Source: Citrobacter sp. FP75 (lineage in GTDB: Bacteria; Pseudomonadota; Gammaproteobacteria; Enterobacterales; Enterobacteriaceae). From it: DNA of 64,000 nt. The translations under genes and the position numbers were made by a program. Positions 44,289-54,828 of the stretch are shown piece by piece (position 1 is the stretch's first letter; every line of letters starts with the position of its first letter). Under the pieces are notes generated by a model, which searched no databases, had not been told where the DNA came from, and was given only the letters and a program-made list of their open reading frames with translations. The stretch lies in NCBI RefSeq assembly GCF_018342065.1, contig NZ_JAFDOE010000001.1:744001-808000 (forward strand). Direction: 5' to 3'.

Positions 44289-47200
44289 TTACTCAACAGA
44301 CTGTGGACGCGTTGCTGGCGCAGTAGCCTGATGCGTGGCGCTGTGGCCGCCAGCTGCACCTTTGCCTTCGAAGCCGAAAGCAGGGCGCTGCCAGTCGCTC
44401 TGACGCGGTGCTTCCGGCACATAGTCCGGCGCAGGTGCGCGGGTCATCGGTGCGGTTGCATGGCTGTGAACCGTTTTAGGTTCAGCGACAACAGAGGCAC
44501 GTTCTACAACGGCTTCAGCGATAACGGCTGGGGCAACAGCGACTTCTTCCTGCACAGCAGGGGACGCTGTAGCGATCTCGACTACCGGCTCAACCACTTC
44601 AGGCTGGGCGGCGGCGACATTAACCTGGACAGGTGCTTCGACAACCGGTGTTTCTAACACCTCTGCCACTGGCTCGGCTGCAGCAACAATTTCTTCAGCA
44701 ACCGGTACGTCGGCTTCAGCGATGACCTGCGGTTGTTCCAGAACTGGCGTCGCAATAACGTCTGGATGCGTGGTTTCAACCACCACTTCCTGAGGTTCGG
44801 CAACGGCGGTTTCGGTGACAGCCGGTGCTTCTGTTACTGCTACGGCTTCAACTACAGGCTCAACGACCGCGGCAATGGTTTGTTGTTCAGCGACAACCGG
44901 CTGCACCTGTGCAACTTCCTGCTCATGCTGTTCTTCAACCTGCAACTCCTGCGCACGAACAACAGGGTAGCTGATCCATACTTTACCCGATGCTAATTCC
45001 GGGGACGCACAGGCGACCGTTATCGGCATCGGCGACTGCACCGGGTAACGTTCGTCACGATAGCGACGACGACGCTGGCCGCTTACGCGCAGATGGCGAG
45101 GCGAACGACGAGAACGACGTGGCATGCCGTTGGAATCACGTGCTTCGCTGTTGTCTTCATGCTCTGGTGTGACGACAGCAGGTAGGTCGACTTTTGCCAG
45201 TTCAGTACGCTGAGCGACAGCAGCCTGCACAACAGGCTCTGCCACAGCAGCTTCAGCAACAACGGCAGCGGTCGCGACTTCAGCTTCGACGGTTGCGCTA
45301 TCGGTGAAACGCACCTTCTGGTTCAACTGACGCTGTTTACGGCGAGTCTGAGGCTGACGAACGCGCTCTTCCTGATCCGTATCCTGTGCCGGTTGTTCAG
45401 CCAGGTTCAGTTCTTTAACGTCCTGCGGGGCCTGACGCTTGTCATCGTTACGACGGCGGTTGCGTTCACGGCGCGGAGCCTGCTGCTCGTCCCCTGACTT
45501 CGCTTTGTCAGCGACGTCGGCGGACTGCTGGCGGTTATCGCGTGCTTCCGCATTTTGTTGCTGTGGCTGGCGACGGTTACGGCGATTTTCATCGCGGTTT
45601 TCGCTGCTTTCAGAACGTTCATTGCGGTTGTCACGATCGCGGTTATCACGTTCGCCACGGTTATCGCGATTATCACGGCGATCGTTACGATCGTTACGGT
45701 CACGACGATTATTCTGACGAGGCTTACGACGATCCTGCTGGCGTTCAGATTTCTCCTCGACTTTCGGCGCAGGCTGCTCAACCGGCTTCGCTTCTTCACT
45801 GCCACCGAAGATTGACTTCAGCGCGCCAAGGATACGACCAAACAAACCAGGCTGCTCTGATCCGGCTGCAACAGCGGCGGCTTTTGGTGCGGCAGCCGCT
45901 GCTTTAACGGCAGGCTCCTGCAGAGCAGGGGCTGGTGGCACCTCCGGCATGGCGAAGGTCGCCAGCGCAGGCTGTTCAGGCTGTTTACGCTCGACATACT
46001 CTTCTTCTGTCGGCAATGCCATCTCTTCTTCGTGCAGTTTCGGCAGCAGATAGCTCAGCGTCGACGTCTCTTCACCTTTACGCACGCGCAGAACAGAGTA
46101 GTGCGGCGTTTCCATTTGATCGTTTGGCACGATCACGCAGCGCACACCGTTCTGGCGGGTTTCAATGGCATTGACAGCAGTACGTTTTTCGTTGAGCAGA
46201 TAAGACGCAATCGGCACCGGGACAATCGCGTGGACTTCCTGGGTGTTTTCCTTCAGCGCTTCTTCTTCAATCAGGCGCAGAATTGACAGCGACAGTGATT
46301 CGTTATCACGCACGGTGCCGGTACCGCTACAGCGCGGGCAGACGTGGTGACTGGACTCACCCAGCGACGGGCTCAGACGCTGACGGGACATCTCCAGCAG
46401 GCCGAAGCGAGAGATATGGCTGATCTGGATACGCGCACGATCCTGACGTACCGCTTCACGCAGACGGTTTTCAACCGCACGCTGGTGGCGTACTGGGGTC
46501 ATGTCGATGAAGTCGATAACAATCAGGCCGCCGAGGTCACGAAGACGCAGCTGGCGAGCGATTTCATCGGCCGCTTCAAGGTTGGTATTAAATGCGGTCT
46601 CTTCGATATCGCCCCCACGCGTGGCGCGTGCGGAGTTGATATCAATTGCGGTTAGCGCTTCGGTGCTATCGATAACGATAGAACCGCCGGAAGGCAGGCG
46701 CACTTCGCGCTGGAACGCAGACTCAATTTGAGACTCGATTTGGTAGTGGCTGAACAGCGGAATTTCACCGGTATACAGTTTGATTTTGCTGCTGAAATCC
46801 GGACGACCCAGCGCGGCGATGTGCTGACGCGCCATCTCCATGACTTTCGGGTTGTCGATGAGGATTTCGCCGATATCCTGACGCAGATAATCGCGGAAGG
46901 CGCGAACGATGACGTTGCTTTCCTGGTGGATCAGGAACGGCGCTGGACGGCTCTCCGCAGCTTTTTGAATCGCTTCCCAGTGCTTCAGGCGGAAGCTCAG
47001 GTCCCATTGCAGCGCCTCTGCAGATTTACCAACGCCCGCAGTACGCACGATTAAGCCCATGCCATCAGGCAATTCGAGGCTTGCCAGCGCTTCTTTGAGT
47101 TCAGTCCGGTCGTCGCCTTCGATGCGACGAGAGATACCACCCGCACGTGGGTTATTTGGCATCAGAACCAGATAGCTACCCGCCAGGCTGATAAAGGTAG

Positions 47201-47549
47201 TCAGCGCAGCGCCTTTGTTGCCGCGTTCTTCTTTATCAATCTGAACAATGACTTCCTGACCTTCGCGCAACACATCTTTAATGTTGGGACGGCCATGGGA
47301 GTTGTAGTTAGCGGGGAAATATTCGCGGGCAATTTCTTTTAACGGGAGGAAACCGTGACGTTCAGCGCCGTAATCAACAAAAGCGGCTTCCAGACTCGGT
47401 TCAATACGGGTAATTTTACCTTTATAGATGTTGGCTTTTTTCTGCTCGTGTCCAGGACTTTCGATATCCAGATCGTACAGACGCTGCCCATCTACAAGGG
47501 CGACACGCAACTCTTCTTGCTGAGTCGCGTTAATTAACATTCTTTTCAT
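44289..47549 (-). CDS. rne: Ribonuclease E
   Basis: Essential endoribonuclease and scaffold of the RNA degradosome, on the inner membrane. 1086 residues (E. coli 1061). N-terminal catalytic half: S1 domain (about 35-125), 5'-sensor, DNase I-like part with IVIDFIDM and the magnesium Asp residues about 303 and 346, and the zinc link CPRCSGTG (C404, C407). Non-catalytic half: amphipathic membrane anchor ([13 protein letters not shown] about 570-582), arginine-rich RNA-binding region ([16 protein letters not shown]), helicase- and enolase-binding part, an Ala/Val/Glu-rich low-complexity stretch (about 890-1030), and the PNPase-binding C-terminus. The extra length is in the low-complexity part. 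Autoregulated through its leader. Confidence 0.97.
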   Translation of the reverse strand: MKRMLINATQQEELRVALVDGQRLYDLDIESPGHEQKKANIYKGKITRIEPSLEAAFVDYGAERHGFLPLKEIAREYFPANYNSHGRPNIKDVLREGQEVIVQIDKEERGNKGAALTTFISLAGSYLVLMPNNPRAGGISRRIEGDDRTELKEALASLELPDGMGLIVRTAGVGKSAEALQWDLSFRLKHWEAIQKAAESRPAPFLIHQESNVIVRAFRDYLRQDIGEILIDNPKVMEMARQHIAALGRPDFSSKIKLYTGEIPLFSHYQIESQIESAFQREVRLPSGGSIVIDSTEALTAIDINSARATRGGDIEETAFNTNLEAADEIARQLRLRDLGGLIVIDFIDMTPVRHQRAVENRLREAVRQDRARIQISHISRFGLLEMSRQRLSPSLGESSHHVCPRCSGTGTVRDNESLSLSILRLIEEEALKENTQEVHAIVPVPIASYLLNEKRTAVNAIETRQNGVRCVIVPNDQMETPHYSVLRVRKGEETSTLSYLLPKLHEEEMALPTEEEYVERKQPEQPALATFAMPEVPPAPALQEPAVKAAAAAPKAAAVAAGSEQPGLFGRILGALKSIFGGSEEAKPVEQPAPKVEEKSERQQDRRKPRQNNRRDRNDRNDRRDNRDNRGERDNRDRDNRNERSESSENRDENRRNRRQPQQQNAEARDNRQQSADVADKAKSGDEQQAPRRERNRRRNDDKRQAPQDVKELNLAEQPAQDTDQEERVRQPQTRRKQRQLNQKVRFTDSATVEAEVATAAVVAEAAVAEPVVQAAVAQRTELAKVDLPAVVTPEHEDNSEARDSNGMPRRSRRSPRHLRVSGQRRRRYRDERYPVQSPMPITVACASPELASGKVWISYPVVRAQELQVEEQHEQEVAQVQPVVAEQQTIAAVVEPVVEAVAVTEAPAVTETAVAEPQEVVVETTHPDVIATPVLEQPQVIAEADVPVAEEIVAAAEPVAEVLETPVVEAPVQVNVAAAQPEVVEPVVEIATASPAVQEEVAVAPAVIAEAVVERASVVAEPKTVHSHATAPMTRAPAPDYVPEAPRQSDWQRPAFGFEGKGAAGGHSATHQATAPATRPQSVE

Positions 47550-48050
47550 CGTAACTTACTCATTATTCTTACATTGACGACTAAGCTGCGGGCAGAGTAA
47601 TGCCTTTCCGGGTGTGAACCGATGGCCTCGTGTCTATTCGCGTCGCCAACCTCACGGTTATCGTCAGCTCAAAGAGGCGCAGAGTGTCGGTTGCCTGTAT
47701 TTCATACGGAAACACAGCGCAATTATCAGGGGAACAGTCTGGGTGTTACTCTCCAGAGACGCTTCCATTGTGCTCGTCGTCTTTCACGCTGTCGTTGCGT
47801 TGGCTTCATCTTCTCACCCCAGCCACTTACCAGAGTAAGCTCCTGGGGGTTCCCAGACTTGCCGCCTTCCTACAACGCGAAATTCATAGAGCACTTACCG
47901 GTAAGGACTGCAACCCGCAGCCCGCTAACTGCCTGAAAGATCAATACGTCTTACGCCATTGCTGCGTTGATGATCGGTCGGGCAAAATTGGGTCATTCCG
48001 GAAAAGTTCTTGTTTTAACAAGATTCAACACGGAGACGACCTCATTATTC
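47550..48050 (-). promoter_or_regulatory. rne 5' leader and promoter region
   Basis: Long untranslated leader of rne. From about 47550 to 47740 and again from about 47896 to 48000 it follows the E. coli leader closely (for example GGTTGGCGACGCGA, and GCGGGCTGCGGGTTGCAGTC, a hairpin-forming stretch). In E. coli this leader (361 bases) is cleaved by RNase E for feedback control. Here the two conserved parts are separated by an ERIC element, so the leader should be about 120 bases longer. The main promoter is expected near 48000-48070; I cannot place it precisely. Confidence 0.7.
47769..47894. repeat. Diverged ERIC element in rne leader
   Basis: About 126 bases matching the ERIC consensus: CTCACCCCAGCCACTTAC and GTAAGCTCCTGGGGGTTCCC form the central stem, followed by GACTTGCCGCCTTCCTACAACGCGAA. 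Ends are more decayed than in the copy at 448-574. Same length and layout as that copy. Confidence 0.82.
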
Positions 48051-48248
48051 CACTGCTAACCTTGTTATAGCAAGATGACTTTTGCCATTTATCACCCGGT
48101 TACTCACAGTTTTTACACTTCCGCAGAGTGATTGGTTTAATAACCACCAAATCGAAACTGTTAAACCTGTGTAATAGGGTATAGCAGTTAATATAAGCAT
48201 AGAAAAATGTGTGGCGCGAATCTTGATGGCTATTTAAAATCAGCGCCC

Positions 48249-49202
48249 ATGAAAACAGAGACTCCAGCCGTAAAAATAGTTGCCATTACCGCCGACGAAG
48301 CAGGGCAACGCATCGACAACTTTCTACGCACCCAGCTTAAAGGCGTGCCAAAAAGTATGATTTATCGCATTTTGCGTAAAGGCGAAGTGCGGGTGAATAA
48401 AAAACGCATTAAACCTGAATACAAGCTCGAAGACGGGGATATTGTGCGTATTCCGCCAGTGCGCGTTGCTGAGCGTGAAGAAGAGGCGATTTCGCCGCAT
48501 CTGCAGAAGGTCGCCGCGCTGGCCGACGTTATTCTGTATGAAGATGACCATATTCTGGTGCTTAATAAACCATCAGGCACGGCCGTGCATGGCGGCAGCG
48601 GATTAAGTTTTGGTGTGATCGAAGGCTTGCGTGCGCTACGCCCGGAGGCGCGTTTCCTGGAGCTGGTGCATCGTCTTGACCGTGACACCTCCGGCGTGCT
48701 GTTGGTCGCCAAAAAGCGTTCTGCACTGCGATCGTTGCATGAGCAGTTGCGTGAAAAAGGGATGCAAAAAGATTACCTGGCGCTGGTAAGAGGCCAGTGG
48801 CAGTCGCATGTCAAAACCGTACAGGCGCCGTTGTTAAAGAATATTCTGCAAAGCGGTGAGCGAATCGTGCGGGTGAATCAGGAAGGTAAACCGTCGGAAA
48901 CGCGATTTAAAGTGGAAGAGCGCTATGCGTTTGCCACGCTTGTGCGCTGTAGCCCGGTGACCGGACGTACGCATCAGATTCGCGTGCATACGCAATTTGC
49001 CGGGCATCCTATTGCTTTTGACGATCGCTATGGCGACCGTGAGTTCGATAAGCAGCTGGCCGGTACAGGGCTGAATCGACTGTTTTTGCACGCCGCAGCA
49101 CTGAAGTTTACCCATCCGGGGACCGGTGAGGTCATGCGTGTTGAAGCTCCGATGGATAATCAACTGAAACGCTGCCTTGAGGCATTACGCCGCAAAGCCT
49201 GA
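48249..49202 (+). CDS. rluC: 23S rRNA pseudouridine(955/2504/2580) synthase RluC
   Basis: Makes pseudouridines 955, 2504 and 2580 in 23S rRNA. 317 residues: N-terminal S4 RNA-binding domain (about 18-80, QRIDNFLRTQLKGVPKSMIYR), then the RluA-type catalytic domain with HRLDRDTSGVLL, whose Asp (about 144) is the catalytic residue, and GRTHQIRVH. ATG at 48249 begins MKTETPAVK as in the family; an in-frame ATG at 48207 adds 14 residues. Divergent from rne. Confidence 0.95.
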   Translation: MKTETPAVKIVAITADEAGQRIDNFLRTQLKGVPKSMIYRILRKGEVRVNKKRIKPEYKLEDGDIVRIPPVRVAEREEEAISPHLQKVAALADVILYEDDHILVLNKPSGTAVHGGSGLSFGVIEGLRALRPEARFLELVHRLDRDTSGVLLVAKKRSALRSLHEQLREKGMQKDYLALVRGQWQSHVKTVQAPLLKNILQSGERIVRVNQEGKPSETRFKVEERYAFATLVRCSPVTGRTHQIRVHTQFAGHPIAFDDRYGDREFDKQLAGTGLNRLFLHAAALKFTHPGTGEVMRVEAPMDNQLKRCLEALRRKA

Positions 49203-49218
49203 TAACGTGTTGCTTGTC

Positions 49219-49246
49219 TGGCCTACGGGATTGCGCCTGTAGGCCA
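49219..49246. terminator. Hairpin between rluC and yceF (REP-like)
   Basis: TGGCCTAC / GTAGGCCA, 8-bp stem with GGGATTGCGCCT inside, in the 53-base gap between convergent rluC and yceF. Sequence resembles a half REP unit (compare 30350-30369). No U-tract, so protection or Rho-independent stop are both possible. Confidence 0.65.
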
Positions 49247-49255
49247 GCACATTAA

Positions 49256-49840
49256 TTAGGCCTTCAACGGGTTCATCTCTTCGCGACGCAGCATCTGACA
49301 TAACGCGATCAGCGGCAGACCCACCAGCGTATTGGGATCGCGGCCTTCCAGACGTTCAAAGAGCGCAATACCTAATCCTTCACTTTTAAAACTGCCGGCA
49401 CAATGTAACGGGCGCTCTTTGCGCACGTAGTCGTCAATTTCCGTTTCGCTTAAATGACGGAAATGAACATCGAACGGTTCGACTTCGGTTTGTAAGTGCC
49501 CGTTGGCAGAATTATACAGCGCCAGCCCGGTGTAAAACGTCACAATATTGCCGCTGGCTTTGGTTAATTGTTGCCTGGCTTTTTCTTCTGTTAACGGCTT
49601 TCCGGTTATTTCTCCATCAAGCACACAAATTTGATCGGAGCCAATAATGAGATGTGATGAGTAGCGGTGGGCAAGAGATTGCGCTTTTTCCTGTGCCAGA
49701 CGTAGCACCAAATGCCGTGGTGTTTCGCCGGGTAAAGGCGTTTCATCAACCTCAGGCGCTGCGCATTCAAACGGGATGGCCAGTTTTTCGAGCAAGGCGC
49801 GACGCCAGGGAGAGGTGGACGCAAGAATGAGTTGAGGCAT
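49256..49840 (-). CDS. yceF: Maf-like 7-methyl-GTP pyrophosphatase YceF
   Basis: Cytosolic house-cleaning enzyme that hydrolyses m7GTP to m7GMP and pyrophosphate. 194 residues, single Maf/HAM1-like domain: [13 protein letters not shown] at 8-20 (nucleotide base-site), [19 protein letters not shown] with the catalytic Asp about 69-70, and [22 protein letters not shown]. Divergent from yceD across 197 bases. Confidence 0.95.
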   Translation of the reverse strand: MPQLILASTSPWRRALLEKLAIPFECAAPEVDETPLPGETPRHLVLRLAQEKAQSLAHRYSSHLIIGSDQICVLDGEITGKPLTEEKARQQLTKASGNIVTFYTGLALYNSANGHLQTEVEPFDVHFRHLSETEIDDYVRKERPLHCAGSFKSEGLGIALFERLEGRDPNTLVGLPLIALCQMLRREEMNPLKA

Positions 49841-50010
49841 ATTTTTTCCCTCGCATATAGCGTATTGATGAGAGCCATTTTAAACTAGGGCCCTCGACCT
49901 TCAAGCTGACTGTTATGGCCTGGCTTGAACGATTTTAAGTCGATGACCCGCAATGTGTGCGAATTATTGGCAAAAGGCAACCGCAGGCTGCCTTTTTCTT
50001 TGACTATATG
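49841..50010 (+). ncRNA. sraB: Likely SraB small RNA / yceD leader transcript
   Basis: The gap between yceF and yceD is where E. coli encodes the 169-base SraB RNA, and the sequence looks conserved, ending in a hairpin with a U-rich tail (AAAGGCAACCGCAGGCTGCCTTTTTC, 49973-49999 region). Ends are inferred from the E. coli position; recognition is from memory. It may simply be an attenuated leader of yceD-rpmF. Confidence 0.5.
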
Positions 50011-50037
50011 ACGTTACAAAGTTAATATGCGCGCCCT

Positions 50038-50559
50038 ATGCAAAAGGTAAAATTACCCCTGACTCTTGATCCGGTTCGTACGGCTCAAAAACGCCTCGAT
50101 TATGAAGGTATCTACACTTCTGATCTGGTAGAGCGCGTCACCGATTTTGTAGTCAGTGTGGACAGTGATGTGGAATGCTCCATGTCGTTCGCGATCGATA
50201 ACCAACGTCTTGCCGTTATTACCGGTGATGCGAAGGTCTCGGTTACGCTCGCATGTCAGCGTTGCGGGAAACCGTTCCCACTTCATGTTCACACAACATA
50301 TTGTTTTAGTCCTGTTCGTTCTGACGAGCAGGCTGAAGCACTGCCGGAAGCGTATGAGCCGATTGAGGTTAACGAATTCGGCGAAATCGATCTGCTTGCA
50401 ATGGTTGAAGATGAGATTATCCTCTCCTTGCCGGTAGTTCCGGTGCATGATTCTGAACACTGTGAAGTGTCCGAGGCGGACATGGTCTTTGGTGAATTGC
50501 CTGATGAAGCGCAAAAACCAAACCCATTTGCCGTATTAGCCAGCTTAAAGCGTAAGTAA
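50038..50559 (+). CDS. yceD: 23S rRNA accumulation protein YceD (DUF177)
   Basis: 173-residue protein needed for normal 23S rRNA accumulation; homologues occur in bacteria and plastids. A CxxC pair in [11 protein letters not shown] (about 62-72) and the acidic block [23 protein letters not shown] (about 104-126) are the family hallmarks. Start ATG directly follows the GCGCGCCCT of the short leader; no strong ribosome site seen. 16 bases before rpmF in a ribosome and lipid operon. Confidence 0.93.
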   Translation: MQKVKLPLTLDPVRTAQKRLDYEGIYTSDLVERVTDFVVSVDSDVECSMSFAIDNQRLAVITGDAKVSVTLACQRCGKPFPLHVHTTYCFSPVRSDEQAEALPEAYEPIEVNEFGEIDLLAMVEDEIILSLPVVPVHDSEHCEVSEADMVFGELPDEAQKPNPFAVLASLKRK

Positions 50560-50563
50560 TTGA

Positions 50564-50749
<186 letters not shown>

Positions 50750-50824
50750 TCACGCATGGCTCAATGAATTTCCCACTTCGGTGAGAAAAACAAAGAGTAC
50801 CAGCGTGATGAAGCTTAGTGAGGC

Positions 50825-50846
50825 TTTCCCCGGGTAACTGGGGAAA
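50825..50846 (+). other. Hairpin before plsX
   Basis: TTTCCCC / GGGGAAA, 7-bp perfect stem with an 8-base loop, 25 bases before the plsX start and no U-tract after it. Could slow or protect the rpmF-plsX message. Confidence 0.55.
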
Positions 50847-50871
50847 CACCTAACCGGGCAGCGACGATACC

Positions 50872-51948
50872 TTGACACGTCTAACCCTGGCGTTAGATGT
50901 CATGGGGGGCGATTTTGGCCCTACCGTGACAGTGCCTGCAGCACTGCAGGCACTGAATTCTAATTCGCAACTCACACTTCTTTTAGTCGGGGATCCCGAT
51001 ACAATCACGCCATTACTTGCCAAAGCTGACTTCGAACAACGTTCACGTCTGCAGATTATCCCTGCTCAGTCAGTTATTGCCAGTGATGCCCGGCCCTCGC
51101 AGGCTATCCGCGCCAGTCGTGGTAGCTCAATGCGTGTTGCCCTGGAGCTCGTGAAAGAAGGTCGTGCAGAAGCCTGTGTGAGCGCCGGTAATACGGGCGC
51201 GCTAATGGGACTTGCGAAGCTATTACTCAAACCTCTTGAGGGGATTGAGCGACCTGCGCTGGTGACGGTGTTACCGCATCAGCAAAAGGGCAAAACGGTG
51301 GTGTTGGATTTAGGCGCTAACGTCGATTGCGACAGTACGATGTTGGTGCAATTTGCCGTCATGGGCTCCGTGCTGGCAGAGGAAGTGGTTGGGATTGCCA
51401 ATCCTCGCGTTGCATTGCTCAATATCGGTGAAGAAGAAACTAAGGGTCTCGACAGTATTCGGGATGCTTCTGCTGTGCTAAAAACAATCCCTTCCATCAA
51501 CTATATCGGCTATCTTGAAGCCAATGAGTTGTTGACTGGCAAAACCGATGTACTGGTTTGTGACGGGTTTACAGGCAATGTCACATTAAAGACGATGGAA
51601 GGTGTTGTAAGAATGTTCCTCTCACTGCTGAAATCTCAGGGTGAGGGTAAAAAACGGTCGTGGTGGCTGCTGTTATTAAAACGTTGGTTACAAAAAAGCC
51701 TAACGAGGCGATTCAGTCACCTCAACCCCGACCAGTATAATGGCGCCTGTCTGTTAGGATTGCGCGGCACGGTGATCAAAAGTCATGGTGCGGCCAATCA
51801 GCGAGCATTTGAAGTCGCGATTGAACAGGCAGTGCAGGCGGTGCAGCGACAAGTTCCTCAGCGAATTGCCGCTCGCCTGGAATCTGTATACCCAGCTGGA
51901 TTCGAACTGCTGGACGGTGGCAAAAGCATACGCTCTCGGGGGCGCTGA
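50872..51948 (+). CDS. plsX: Phosphate acyltransferase PlsX
   Basis: Makes acyl-phosphate from acyl-ACP for phospholipid synthesis (used by PlsY), a peripheral membrane enzyme. 358 residues. Starts with TTG (same as annotated in E. coli), then [16 protein letters not shown] with the conserved DxMGGD motif at 9-14. Further family blocks: [17 protein letters not shown] (about 102-118) and [11 protein letters not shown] (about 143-153). The C-terminal tail (SIRSRGR) differs from E. coli. Rare start, no clear ribosome site and an upstream hairpin suggest limited translation. Confidence 0.95.
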   Translation: MTRLTLALDVMGGDFGPTVTVPAALQALNSNSQLTLLLVGDPDTITPLLAKADFEQRSRLQIIPAQSVIASDARPSQAIRASRGSSMRVALELVKEGRAEACVSAGNTGALMGLAKLLLKPLEGIERPALVTVLPHQQKGKTVVLDLGANVDCDSTMLVQFAVMGSVLAEEVVGIANPRVALLNIGEEETKGLDSIRDASAVLKTIPSINYIGYLEANELLTGKTDVLVCDGFTGNVTLKTMEGVVRMFLSLLKSQGEGKKRSWWLLLLKRWLQKSLTRRFSHLNPDQYNGACLLGLRGTVIKSHGAANQRAFEVAIEQAVQAVQRQVPQRIAARLESVYPAGFELLDGGKSIRSRGR

Positions 51949-52028
51949 TAACAGTGCGTTTGGGAGTGCAGTCAACGTACCAGTGATTTGCTCGTAGCGG
52001 TATATAACCAAAAAGTGACTGAGCGTAC

Positions 52029-52982
52029 ATGTATACGAAGATTATTGGTACCGGCAGCTTTCTGCCTGAACAAGTGCGTACTAACGCCGATTTGGAAAAA
52101 ATGGTTGAGACATCTGATGAGTGGATTGTCACTCGTACAGGTATCCGTGAACGCCATATTGCTGGCCCAAATGAAACCGTTGCGACCATGGGTTTTGCTG
52201 CCGCAAACCGCGCACTGGAAATGGCTGGCATCGATAAACAACAAATTGGTCTGATTGTGGTTGCGACCACTTCATCAACGCACGCTTTTCCAAGTGCGGC
52301 GTGCCAGATCCAAAGTATGCTGGGAATCAAAGGCTGTCCGGCGTTTGACGTTGCGGCGGCATGTGCCGGTTTTACTTACGCTCTGAGCGTTGCCGACCAG
52401 TATGTTAAGTCTGGTGCGGTGAAGCATGCTCTGGTCGTTGGGTCTGATGTGCTGGCACGTACCTGTGATCCAACCGATCGCGGGACGATCATTATCTTTG
52501 GTGATGGTGCGGGTGCAGTAGTTCTGAGCGCGTCAGAAGAGCCGGGTATTCTCTCCACGCATTTGCACGCTGATGGGCGCTATGGCGAACTGCTGACGCT
52601 GCCTAATGCCGATCGAGTCAACCCGGAAAACCCGATTCATCTGACCATGGCGGGTAACGAAGTATTCAAAGTGGCTGTTACCGAACTTGCGCACATCGTT
52701 GATGAAACGCTGGCAGCAAATAATCTTGACCGCTCTGCGCTGGACTGGCTGGTACCACATCAGGCAAACCTTCGCATTATCAGTGCTACGGCGAAAAAGC
52801 TGGGCATGTCGATGGATAATGTCGTGGTAACGCTGGACAGACATGGCAATACGTCAGCGGCTTCCGTGCCGTGTGCGTTGGACGAAGCCGTCCGTGACGG
52901 GCGAATTAAAGCCGGTCAGCTGATATTGCTTGAGGCCTTCGGGGGTGGATTCACCTGGGGCTCTGCGCTGGTTCGTTTCTAG
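52029..52982 (+). CDS. fabH: 3-oxoacyl-ACP synthase III, FabH
   Basis: Starts fatty acid synthesis by condensing acetyl-CoA with malonyl-ACP. 317 residues, thiolase fold. Catalytic triad intact: C112 ([12 protein letters not shown]), His in VPHQANLRI (about 244) and Asn in [10 protein letters not shown] (about 274). First of fabH-fabD-fabG, 80 bases after plsX. ATG at 52029 begins [10 protein letters not shown]. Confidence 0.97.
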   Translation: MYTKIIGTGSFLPEQVRTNADLEKMVETSDEWIVTRTGIRERHIAGPNETVATMGFAAANRALEMAGIDKQQIGLIVVATTSSTHAFPSAACQIQSMLGIKGCPAFDVAAACAGFTYALSVADQYVKSGAVKHALVVGSDVLARTCDPTDRGTIIIFGDGAGAVVLSASEEPGILSTHLHADGRYGELLTLPNADRVNPENPIHLTMAGNEVFKVAVTELAHIVDETLAANNLDRSALDWLVPHQANLRIISATAKKLGMSMDNVVVTLDRHGNTSAASVPCALDEAVRDGRIKAGQLILLEAFGGGFTWGSALVRF

Positions 52983-52997
52983 TATAAGGATTTTAAC

Positions 52998-53927
52998 ATG
53001 ACGCAATTTGCATTTGTGTTCCCGGGTCAGGGTTCTCAAACCGTTGGGATGTTGTCTGAAATGGCAGCAGCCTACCCAATTGTTGAAGAAACTTTTGCTG
53101 AAGCTTCAGCTGCGCTGGGCTATGATCTGTGGGCGCTGACTCAACAGGGACCGGCCGAAGAATTGAATAAAACCTGGCAGACGCAGCCGGCATTGTTAAC
53201 CGCCTCAGTCGCGCTATACCGCGTATGGCAGCAGCAGGGGGGGGCAACTCCTTCACTGATGGCAGGTCATAGCCTGGGTGAGTACTCGGCGCTGGTTTGT
53301 GCGGGTGTCATCAGCTTTGCTGATGCGGTACGCCTGGTTGAACTGCGTGGGAAATTCATGCAGGAAGCGGTGCCGGAAGGCACTGGCGGCATGTCTGCTA
53401 TTATTGGTCTGGACGATGCTTCCATCGCGAAAGCGTGCGAAGACTCAGCCGAAGGTCAGGTCGTATCACCGGTTAACTTTAACTCACCGGGTCAAGTGGT
53501 TATTGCCGGGCATAAAGAAGCCGTAGAACGTGCGGGTGCCGCCTGTAAAGCCGCGGGCGCGAAACGCGCTCTGCCGCTGCCGGTTAGCGTGCCGTCTCAC
53601 TGCGCGCTGATGAAACCTGCTGCAGAAAAACTGGCCGTTGAATTGCAGAAAATCACGTTTAACGCGCCAACTGTACCGGTTGTGAACAATGTTGACGTGA
53701 AGTGTGAAACCAACGCGGATGCGATTCGCGACGCGCTGGTTCGTCAGTTGTACAGCCCGGTTCAGTGGACCAAAACCGTTGAGTTTATGGCGTCCCAGGG
53801 CGTAGAGCACTTGTATGAAGTAGGGCCGGGCAAAGTCCTCACCGGTCTGACAAAACGTATTGTTGATACCCTGACTGCTTCGGCACTGAATGAGCCGGCG
53901 GCGCTGTCTGCGGCGCTTGCGCAATAA
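52998..53927 (+). CDS. fabD: Malonyl-CoA:ACP transacylase FabD
   Basis: Moves malonyl from CoA to ACP. 309 residues; the active-site serine is S92 in AGHSLGEYSALV, with Arg in RGKFMQ (about 117) and His in VPSHCALM (about 201) completing the site, and oxyanion Gln in FPGQGSQ (about 11). Fifteen bases after fabH. Confidence 0.97.
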   Translation: MTQFAFVFPGQGSQTVGMLSEMAAAYPIVEETFAEASAALGYDLWALTQQGPAEELNKTWQTQPALLTASVALYRVWQQQGGATPSLMAGHSLGEYSALVCAGVISFADAVRLVELRGKFMQEAVPEGTGGMSAIIGLDDASIAKACEDSAEGQVVSPVNFNSPGQVVIAGHKEAVERAGAACKAAGAKRALPLPVSVPSHCALMKPAAEKLAVELQKITFNAPTVPVVNNVDVKCETNADAIRDALVRQLYSPVQWTKTVEFMASQGVEHLYEVGPGKVLTGLTKRIVDTLTASALNEPAALSAALAQ

Positions 53928-53939
53928 AAGAGGAAAACC

Positions 53940-54674
53940 ATGAGTTTTGAAGGAAAAATCGCGCTGGTTACCGGTGCAAGCCGTGGCATTGGCCGCGCTA
54001 TTGCTGAAACACTCGTTGCCCGTGGCGCGATCGTTATCGGCACTGCAACAAGCGAAAGCGGTGCGCAGGCCATCAGCGATTACTTAGGTGAAAAGGGTAA
54101 AGGTCTGATGTTGAATGTGACCGATCCTGCATCTATCGAATCTGTTCTGGGAAATATTCGCGCAGAATTTGGGGAAGTCGATATTCTGGTTAATAATGCC
54201 GGGATTACTCGTGATAACCTGTTAATGCGCATGAAAGATGACGAGTGGAACGATATCATCGAAACCAACCTGTCATCTGTTTTCCGTCTGTCAAAAGCGG
54301 TAATGCGCGCTATGATGAAAAAGCGTCATGGTCGTATTATCACTATTGGTTCTGTGGTTGGTACCATGGGAAATGCAGGTCAGGCCAACTACGCTGCGGC
54401 GAAAGCGGGTTTGATCGGCTTCAGTAAATCACTGGCGCGTGAAGTTGCGTCTCGTGGCATTACTGTAAACGTTGTTGCTCCGGGCTTTATTGAAACGGAC
54501 ATGACGCGTGCGCTAACTGATGAGCAGCGTGCGGGTACGCTGGCGGCAGTTCCTGCGGGGCGCCTCGGCTCTCCAAATGAAATCGCCAGTGCGGTTGCAT
54601 TTTTAGCTTCTGACGAAGCAAGTTACATCACAGGTGAGACTTTGCATGTCAACGGCGGGATGTACATGGTTTAA
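53940..54674 (+). CDS. fabG: 3-oxoacyl-ACP reductase FabG
   Basis: NADPH-dependent reduction of beta-ketoacyl-ACP. 244 residues of the short-chain dehydrogenase family: cofactor motif TGASRGIGRAIAE at 12-24, NNAGITRDN, catalytic Ser138, Tyr151 and Lys155 in GSVVGTMGNAGQANYAAAKAG. Same length as E. coli FabG. Twelve bases after fabD, 154 bases before acpP, which has its own promoter. Confidence 0.97.
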   Translation: MSFEGKIALVTGASRGIGRAIAETLVARGAIVIGTATSESGAQAISDYLGEKGKGLMLNVTDPASIESVLGNIRAEFGEVDILVNNAGITRDNLLMRMKDDEWNDIIETNLSSVFRLSKAVMRAMMKKRHGRIITIGSVVGTMGNAGQANYAAAKAGLIGFSKSLAREVASRGITVNVVAPGFIETDMTRALTDEQRAGTLAAVPAGRLGSPNEIASAVAFLASDEASYITGETLHVNGGMYMV

Positions 54675-54755
54675 CCACGATTAAAAATATTTGCGTTATT
54701 AGGGCGAATGGCCTCAAAATAACGTAAAATCGTGGTAAGACCTGCCGGGATTTAG

Positions 54756-54783
54756 TTGCAAATTTTTCAACATTTTATACACT
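54756..54783 (+). promoter_or_regulatory. Likely acpP promoter
   Basis: TTGCAA followed at about 16 bases by a TATACACT-type -10 region in the AT-rich gap between fabG and acpP. Expected because ACP is made in far larger amount than FabG; exact boxes are by eye. Confidence 0.5.
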
Positions 54784-54828
54784 ACGAAAACCATCGCGAA
54801 AGCGAGTTTTGATAGGAAATTTAAGAGT

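Noticed and set aside
45400-45820. Repetitive CGT/GAT-rich DNA that could be taken for a repeat array
   Set aside because: It encodes the Arg/Asp/Asn-rich RNA-binding region of RNase E; units are irregular, without spacers, so no CRISPR or satellite.
47614-48070. Overlapping plus-strand ORFs of 74-146 codons in the rne leader, including one like the annotated yceQ of E. coli
   Set aside because: They run antisense through the rne leader and ERIC element; composition is Arg/Ser-rich shadow coding and conservation there is explained by RNA structure.
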